Positions 5,318 through 5,592 of a stretch of DNA of 5,592 nt are shown here, one piece after another. The DNA lies in contig SAAR01000219.1 of assembly GCA_009916335.1 (NCBI GenBank), positions 1 through 5,592 on the forward strand, written 5' to 3'. How positions within the stretch are numbered: position 1 is the first letter of the stretch; each line of letters begins with the position of its first letter. A program made the position numbers and the translations under genes. The DNA is from Erysipelotrichia bacterium. Lineage in GTDB: Bacteria; Bacillota_I; Bacilli_A; Erysipelotrichales; Erysipelotrichaceae. The notes beneath the pieces were generated by a model. That model saw only the letters and a list, made by a program, of their open reading frames with translations, did no database searches and was not told the origin of the DNA.

Positions 5318-5592
5318 ATGGAACAAAAAAACAACATTGTTGACAGTGAAACTCTCTCAAGTTTAGAGTTTCACACAAAGCTCTCCAAAGAGCAGCGAAA
5401 AACACTTATAAACTGGTTCAATAAGCAAAACATCGAATTTCAGATACTGATATTTGATGAGCAAAAGAATCAGTTTTTTAAACTAAAAAATGAAGGAATT
5501 GATAAAAAGCTTTTATCTTTAGCTTCATATTTTCTTGCTATCAAGCATTTTTACGACAAAGAGCAGCTTTTAAAATCAAAAAATAAATCTCA
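5318..5592 (+). CDS. Divergent gene of unknown function (partial, runs off the window)
   Basis: This plus-strand frame starts at ATG 5318 after a GAGGTG ribosome site (5309-5314) and stays open for 91 codons to the window end with no stop. It begins MEQKNNIVDSETLSSLEFHT and is rich in lysine, glutamine, leucine and phenylalanine, with helix-forming stretches (about 20-36 and 61-88) and a strand-like IEFQILIFDE (39-48). There is no signal peptide and no membrane segment. I do not recognise the family from this N-terminal part. Divergent placement next to a WYL/ATPase operon and a shared 109-nt intergenic region make joint control possible. The composition and ribosome site support a real gene. 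Confidence 0.65.
   Translation, partial: MEQKNNIVDSETLSSLEFHTKLSKEQRKTLINWFNKQNIEFQILIFDEQKNQFFKLKNEGIDKKLLSLASYFLAIKHFYDKEQLLKSKNKS

Noticed and set aside
1..5592. CRISPR array, tRNA/rRNA gene or insertion sequence
   Set aside because: I saw no regularly spaced repeats, no tRNA-like cloverleaf and no transposase or terminal inverted repeats; nearly all of the window is accounted for by coding frames.

Overview
The window is AT-rich and densely coded, with eight genes in one minus-strand series and one divergent plus-strand gene at the right end. The AT-rich codon use, the tight gene packing and a free-standing FlhB C-terminal domain (a type of protein known from Helicobacter as FlhX/FlhB2) suggest a Campylobacterota bacterium of the Sulfurimonas/Sulfurospirillum/Arcobacter kind. 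This is inference; no marker gene proves it. The content (regulators, an orphan ATPase, a nuclease-fold protein and a possible conjugation protein) suggests an accessory or mobile region rather than core chromosome.

Right part (about 3190-5592): a short divergent intergenic region (5209-5317) holds a 17-nt perfect palindrome and a second inverted repeat. To its right a plus-strand gene starts at 5318 and runs off the window; I do not recognise it. To its left, on the minus strand, an archaeal-type P-loop ATPase (4105-5208) overlaps by ATGA with a WYL-domain transcription factor (3191-4108). The palindrome lies just upstream of the ATPase start and over its likely promoter, so it is a plausible operator for the WYL protein.

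Left part (1-3136): after a 54-nt gap with a good TATAAT box comes a compact run of six minus-strand genes separated by 1-15 nt. In transcription order these are: an unrecognised 115-aa protein; a 180-aa protein carrying the cytoplasmic export-switch domain of FlhB without its membrane part; a 424-aa PD-(D/E)XK nuclease-superfamily protein; a gamma-glutamylcyclotransferase-fold protein; a 121-aa protein that I read as the C-terminal half of FtsZ alone, starting at the catalytic T7 loop (NxDxxD intact) with no GTP-binding domain; and the start of a gene whose first 52 residues resemble the helix-turn-helix region of TraK-type conjugation proteins.

The main point of interest is that one operon carries two detached domains of host machines: the polymer-interface half of FtsZ (cell division) and the substrate-switch domain of FlhB (flagellar export). 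Both have intact coding frames and good ribosome binding sites, so neither looks like a decaying remnant. A working idea is that the element makes domain decoys that cap or reprogram host division and flagellar export, with a WYL/ATPase pair beside them. The domain assignments come from reading the sequence; the functional link is inference.
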